DNA from: a candidate division FCPU426 bacterium
GTDB lineage: Bacteria; Oederibacteriota; PGYV01; Palsa-1178
Reading direction: 5' to 3'
Length of the DNA: 35,506 nucleotides
Assembly (NCBI GenBank): GCA_003159495.1
Contig: PLPI01000132.1
Location: forward strand, 21,001 to 56,506
Under the pieces are notes generated by a model. That model searched no databases. It was not told the origin of the DNA and was given only the letters and a program-made list of their open reading frames with translations. Below, piece by piece: positions 32,065 to 35,506 of this stretch (position 1 is the first letter of the stretch; every line of letters begins with the position of its first letter). Position numbers and translations under genes: made by a program.

Positions 32065-33157
32065 AAAAACCAGGATACTATTTGTGGCAGGCGGTTTTCC
32101 GCCGGCTATATGCGGCATCGGAGATTATACATATTTGTTGTCGCGTGAGCTGAACAGCGCGGGGTTTGATGTGGAAGTTTTGACGTCCGATTTTTATGGT
32201 ATAAGGGCATGTTCTGCGGGAGTTAAAATAAAGCCTGACATAAAGAGCTGGCATTATTCAAACAGCGGAAAAATAATGGAAAATATAAAAAAAGCAGCGC
32301 CTGAAATAGTGCATTTTCAATATCCAAATATCGAATATAAGAAGAATCTGTCTTTTAACATATTGCCTTTATTAATAAAGAAAGAAATGAAAAAAGTGAA
32401 AGTTGTTGAAACTTTCCATGATCCGTTAAGTACGATAACGATTTTGGGGCAGTTGCGCCACGCTCTTAATATGCGCTATGCGGACGGGCTTATATTCACG
32501 GAAAAGGAAGGTTTTGACACACTTCCGTTTTATTTAAAATGGTTGATAAGAAATAAAAGCACAGCCATAATACCAATAGCTTCAAATATAAAAACGGCAA
32601 AAAAGAATCCATCAATCCGCAAAAGTTTGATAAAAAGATTCAGCATATCAGCAAAGAAACAAATTTGGATTACATTCGGGTTTTTAAACAAAGTAAAAGG
32701 TTACGAAGCGCTTTTTAAAGTTTATGATGCAACAAAGCACGCTTGGATTCATCTCGGCAGTGTGGATTTTAATGAAAAGTACCAAAAAGGATTTTTGAAA
32801 GAGGCTGAAAAATCCGGGGTAAAAATTAATTTTACGGGTTTTTTGCCGGAGAAAAAAATAGCACAGTATCTGGGAGCTGGAGACGCGGTGATTTTTACAT
32901 TTGAAAGCGGCGTAAGCCTCCGGAACGGGTCTTTTCTGGCGGCCAAGTCACAGGGGGTCTATATAGTTGCTTTTCATAAGGATAAAAGCGGATATTACAA
33001 GGATGAAAATGTATATTATGTATCATGCGGGAATATTCTGGGATTGAAAACGGCACTTTTGTTTAAAAAGCATCCGAAGCATATAAAGCCAGATGTCATC
33101 TCATGGAAAAAAATTTCAGAAAGGCATTCGGAATTTTATGGAAAACTTTTGAAATAA
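32054..33157 (+). CDS. Glycosyltransferase family 4-like
   Basis: 367 aa, starting at the ATG at 32054 behind GGCGGG. MKTKKTRILFVAGGFPPAIC and GIGDYTYLLSRELNSAG are the usual acceptor-domain start; EIVHFQYPNIEYKKN and VVETFHDPLS follow. In the donor half TGFLPEKKIAQYLGAGDAVIF matches, but the canonical EGFG-type E-x7-E is not obvious (ESGVSLRNGSFLAA instead), so this is a divergent member, possibly with an altered donor site. Ends the GT run before a gap with its own promoter. Confidence 0.78.
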   Translation: MKTKKTRILFVAGGFPPAICGIGDYTYLLSRELNSAGFDVEVLTSDFYGIRACSAGVKIKPDIKSWHYSNSGKIMENIKKAAPEIVHFQYPNIEYKKNLSFNILPLLIKKEMKKVKVVETFHDPLSTITILGQLRHALNMRYADGLIFTEKEGFDTLPFYLKWLIRNKSTAIIPIASNIKTAKKNPSIRKSLIKRFSISAKKQIWITFGFLNKVKGYEALFKVYDATKHAWIHLGSVDFNEKYQKGFLKEAEKSGVKINFTGFLPEKKIAQYLGAGDAVIFTFESGVSLRNGSFLAAKSQGVYIVAFHKDKSGYYKDENVYYVSCGNILGLKTALLFKKHPKHIKPDVISWKKISERHSEFYGKLLK

Positions 33158-33223
33158 AAAAAACGCGTGAGGTAATATGAGAAAATGCAGCTGTAACATT
33201 CCTCAAATTAACGTATGATTATA

Positions 33224-33252
33224 TTTACAGAAAACAGGTCTGTTGTTATAAT
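33224..33252 (+). promoter_or_regulatory. Promoter of the methyltransferase gene
   Basis: TTTACA (33224-33229), 17-bp spacer, perfect TATAAT (33247-33252), then AAGAGGAG and the ATG at 33274. Confidence 0.65.
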
Positions 33253-33273
33253 GATAAAAAAGAGGAGCGGTAT

Positions 33274-33939
33274 ATGGTAAAAAAAAGTGCTATAATGCAA
33301 AAACCCGAAGGGTATTTTTCGGAAGAAAGGGAGGAAATGGGATCTTTTATACCTGCCGGAGTTGGTACACTGCTTGATGTCGGGTGCGGTGAGGGTGGTT
33401 TTTCAGGAGGACTTATAAAAGAACGCGGTATAACGGCATGGGGAATCGAACCGGATAAAAATTCCGCAAAAAAAGCTGGTAAGAAACTTCGCAGGGTCAT
33501 TAATTCTGATTTTTTTGGAGCACTTAACAGATTGCCCGACAAGCATTTTGATTGTGCGGTTTTCAATGATGTTCTGGAGCATATGTATGATCCTGTTTCA
33601 GCTCTTACACTAATAAAAAAGAAGCTGAAGGAAAATGGCGTTGTTGTTTGTTCAATACCTAATGTACTTCATTTTTCAGTCCTAAAAAGGCTTTTGTTCA
33701 AAAAAGATTGGAAATACGAGCCTTTTGGGGTGCTTGATGAAACGCACATCAGATTTTTTACTAAAAAGTCAATAATCAGGATGTTCGAATCCCTTGATTA
33801 TGAAATAATAACGATTAAGGGAATAAACGCACATATTTCAATAAAAAATATGGCATTTTTAATTGCCACTCTTGGTTATTTTCTGGATTCAAGATATCTT
33901 CAGTATGCTGTTGTTGCCAGGAAAAAAAACAAAAGTTGA
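33274..33939 (+). CDS. Class I SAM-dependent methyltransferase
   Basis: 221 aa with a good AGAGGAG ribosome binding site. Motif I LLDVGCGEGGF, the acidic GIEPDKN in motif II, CAVFNDVLEHMYDPVSALT as post-II, then LKENGVVVCSIPNVLHFS, and a DETHIRFFTKKSIIRMFE segment typical of Methyltransf_23 proteins in glycan clusters. Soluble. Probably methylates a sugar or glycan end. Short gap to the TolC-like gene. Confidence 0.88.
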   Translation: MVKKSAIMQKPEGYFSEEREEMGSFIPAGVGTLLDVGCGEGGFSGGLIKERGITAWGIEPDKNSAKKAGKKLRRVINSDFFGALNRLPDKHFDCAVFNDVLEHMYDPVSALTLIKKKLKENGVVVCSIPNVLHFSVLKRLLFKKDWKYEPFGVLDETHIRFFTKKSIIRMFESLDYEIITIKGINAHISIKNMAFLIATLGYFLDSRYLQYAVVARKKNKS

Positions 33940-34004
33940 GGACCGTTAAAAAAATTTGGCATGCGTTTTATTTATTTTGAACATATTTTGAAATAGAATG
34001 AGGT

Positions 34005-35423
34005 ATGATGAAAAAAAGAACAATAGCAATCCTGTTTTTTATGATTTCCTGTAATGTTTTTGCCGGTCAGGTAACCTTTGACGACGCGGCGGCCCATATG
34101 CTTGAATACAGCCCGGCGATAAAAAGCGGCTTTCAGGGCTACAGTGCCGCGAAATACGCCCTTTCCAGGGATACGGGAAACAGGTATGACCTCCAGCTTA
34201 ACGCGCAATATAACCATTTGACGTCGTATTTTGACGGCTCAATTTCACAGGACCAAGGCAATTTTAATTCAAATATATCAGAAAACCTCCCTACGGGCGG
34301 AAATATATCGGCCGGAGTTTATTCAAATATTTATAATCCGGAACCGGGCAATTCAATATATGACTCCGCACAAGTTAATCTTTACCAGCCTCTTTTGCAC
34401 GGCTTGTTCGGGATGCCGGCGGATAATGGCATCAAGAGCGATGAATATTCACTTCAAATATCAAAACAAAATTTAAGGGGAACAGTAACGGGTTCTGTCG
34501 GGACATTGAAAAAATATTTTGTGCAGATTTTCAAGATGCGGCAGTACCTCGCGGAGAATACGCTTGCCGCAAAGTATGCCGCAGATTCCCTTTCAACTGC
34601 CAAAAAAAACCTGAGCGCGGCCGAACAGTTAGAGGCAAAGGCATTTTTGCTGTCAAAGCAGGCGCAGCAGGCCGGTTATGAAAACAATGTTAAAAGCGCG
34701 TGCGAAGATTTTCTTAACTGCGCTGGTTACGGCGCTCCGGACTGGGATTCGCTCACAGTGGATACTTCTTCAATGACGGAAGATGCGTATATACCGGTAA
34801 CGCTGACTGCCGAGTTGGAAGAGACGCTCGTCGAGGTTCAGCCTGCTGTGGCAAACGCCAGGACGCAGTTTGAAAACACTTGGTTATGGACGGATCAGGC
34901 GAACTGGGCGGTTTTGCCGCAGTTGGATTTGAACGCGTCAATGGCATTTAACGGGTACGGCAACACCTTTGAGGATTCTTTCAGATTTATCACCCGAGGA
35001 ATGGAAAAATATTATTCAGCCGGACTGAACTTTTCTTATGATATCCCGAACAGCGGGAAGGTATTCGACGCAAAATACTGGCAGGCAAAATATGAAAATG
35101 ACAGGCAGAATTATGAGCTGGTGAAAAACGGCATGAGCCGGACAATAAGGGACACCTGGCGGAACCTTCAGCAGGCCGGGAACGCCTATGAGATGAGAAA
35201 AGAGGCCGCTGAAGCATATTTAAAGAGGCTGGATATAGTCAAAGGAGCCTTTAACGCCGGGGCAGTAAAGGTAAGGGAAATGGATTTGTCCATAAGCGAC
35301 GCTGCGGGCGGGCTTGCAGGCGAAGCGGACGCCTATTATAATTATGCGGCGGCTTTAAGCGACTGGAACCGTCTTAGCGGAAAATACGAGTCTTATTTTG
35401 ACGGATATTTGAAGGATAAGTAA
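34005..35423 (+). CDS. TolC-like outer-membrane efflux/export protein
   Basis: 472 aa (ATG 34005; ATG 34008, four bases after GAGG, is equally possible). Signal peptide ending CNVFA-GQ. The OEP layout is visible: TFDDAAAHMLEYSPAIKSG at the N-terminus, alternating coiled-coil helices (for example LAENTLAAKYAADSLSTAKK), beta-strand segments (QLNAQYNHLTSYFDGS; LNFSYDIPNSGKVFDAKYWQ) and C-terminal KRLDIVKGAFNAGAVKVREM. TolC trimers form the outer-membrane channel of efflux or type I export systems; partner membrane fusion and pump genes are not in this window, so whether it serves glycan export or drug efflux is unknown. It is the last gene; only an A/T inverted repeat follows. Confidence 0.85.
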   Translation: MMKKRTIAILFFMISCNVFAGQVTFDDAAAHMLEYSPAIKSGFQGYSAAKYALSRDTGNRYDLQLNAQYNHLTSYFDGSISQDQGNFNSNISENLPTGGNISAGVYSNIYNPEPGNSIYDSAQVNLYQPLLHGLFGMPADNGIKSDEYSLQISKQNLRGTVTGSVGTLKKYFVQIFKMRQYLAENTLAAKYAADSLSTAKKNLSAAEQLEAKAFLLSKQAQQAGYENNVKSACEDFLNCAGYGAPDWDSLTVDTSSMTEDAYIPVTLTAELEETLVEVQPAVANARTQFENTWLWTDQANWAVLPQLDLNASMAFNGYGNTFEDSFRFITRGMEKYYSAGLNFSYDIPNSGKVFDAKYWQAKYENDRQNYELVKNGMSRTIRDTWRNLQQAGNAYEMRKEAAEAYLKRLDIVKGAFNAGAVKVREMDLSISDAAGGLAGEADAYYNYAAALSDWNRLSGKYESYFDGYLKDK

Positions 35424-35437
35424 AAATTTCAAATTCA

Positions 35438-35506
35438 AAACCAAAAATTACAATTATAAGCTTTTAAATTTGGAAATTGGCAGTTTTAAATTGTACTTTT
35501 TGGTTT
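35438..35506. repeat. A/T-rich inverted repeat at the window end
   Basis: Arms 35438-35455 and 35489-35506 (AAACCAAAAATTACAATT and its complement) match at 17 of 18 positions around a 33-base loop. It may be a terminator-like or MITE-type element, cut by the window edge. Confidence 0.5.

Noticed and set aside
24136-33939. Horizontal transfer of the polysaccharide cluster
   Set aside because: The region looks A/T-richer than the rpsU-rpoD operon, but I did not compute it and highly expressed genes differ in codon use anyway; no integrase or direct repeats mark ends.
1-35506. CRISPR arrays, tRNA or rRNA genes, integrases, phage genes
   Set aside because: I saw no regular short repeats with spacers, no cloverleaf or conserved rRNA stretches, and no protein with such motifs.

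Overview
The window looks like a chromosomal fragment of a Gram-negative-type (diderm) bacterium, probably from a poorly cultured candidate phylum. Evidence for two membranes: a TolC-like outer-membrane protein, two lipobox lipoproteins, a family 9 (heptosyltransferase-type) glycosyltransferase, and a secreted enzyme with a Thr/Pro linker and a C-terminal FlgD/T9SS-like sorting-type domain. I suspect a lineage near Goldbacteria, Firestonebacteria, Elusimicrobia or Omnitrophota, but this rests on protein style only and is a weak guess. No tRNA, rRNA, CRISPR array or transposase gene was seen.

Layout. 1-6.4 kb: the 3' part of a secreted carbohydrate-active enzyme, a Dph6/DUF71 ATP-pyrophosphatase, a tiny coupled ORF, then a tight three-gene operon of exported proteins (a TPR lipoprotein, its TPR paralogue without a lipobox, and a glycine-zipper lipoprotein) and a 54-aa ORF. 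6.5-10.8 kb: a PAS histidine kinase plus a single-domain response regulator, then a repeat-filled spacer, a PAP2 phosphatase and an exported NHL beta-propeller protein. 10.9-17.2 kb: an expanded macromolecular-synthesis operon, rpsU-yqeY-mpg-nif3-yaiI-dnaG-rpoD, behind a strong promoter and a long leader hairpin. 17.2-35.4 kb: surface polysaccharide genes, with at least six glycosyltransferases, two multi-pass GT39/DUF2079-type membrane proteins, a Wzx-like flippase, two methyltransferases, a DtxR/MntR-type regulator, an exported His/Asp-rich protein and the TolC-like protein.

Most unusual observations. (1) Two spacers 10.8 kb apart (about 8.1-8.5 and 18.9-19.1 kb) carry copies of the same structured repeat, whose hairpin arms differ between copies but stay complementary within each copy. 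Copy 1 is interrupted by a 177-bp palindromic MITE-like element flanked by a TAGTA duplication; copy 2 preserves the empty site. (2) rpoD is frameshifted exactly where sigma region 3.2 should be, consistent with a deletion of about 80 bases; an assembly or strain defect must be excluded. (3) A textbook intrinsic terminator (9-bp stem plus nine T) lies inside the conserved start of the glycosyltransferase gene that follows rpoD. (4) mpg has no ATG, GTG or TTG able to start the full domain, but an ATC behind a strong Shine-Dalgarno fits. (5) Two promoters 4.7 kb apart match at 34 of 37 positions, including the spacer.

Working together: the polysaccharide genes could build and flip a lipid-linked glycan (glycosyltransferases, Wzx, methyltransferases), with GT9 acting on a core. 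No polymerase, ligase or nucleotide-sugar synthesis gene is visible here, so the pathway is incomplete in this window.
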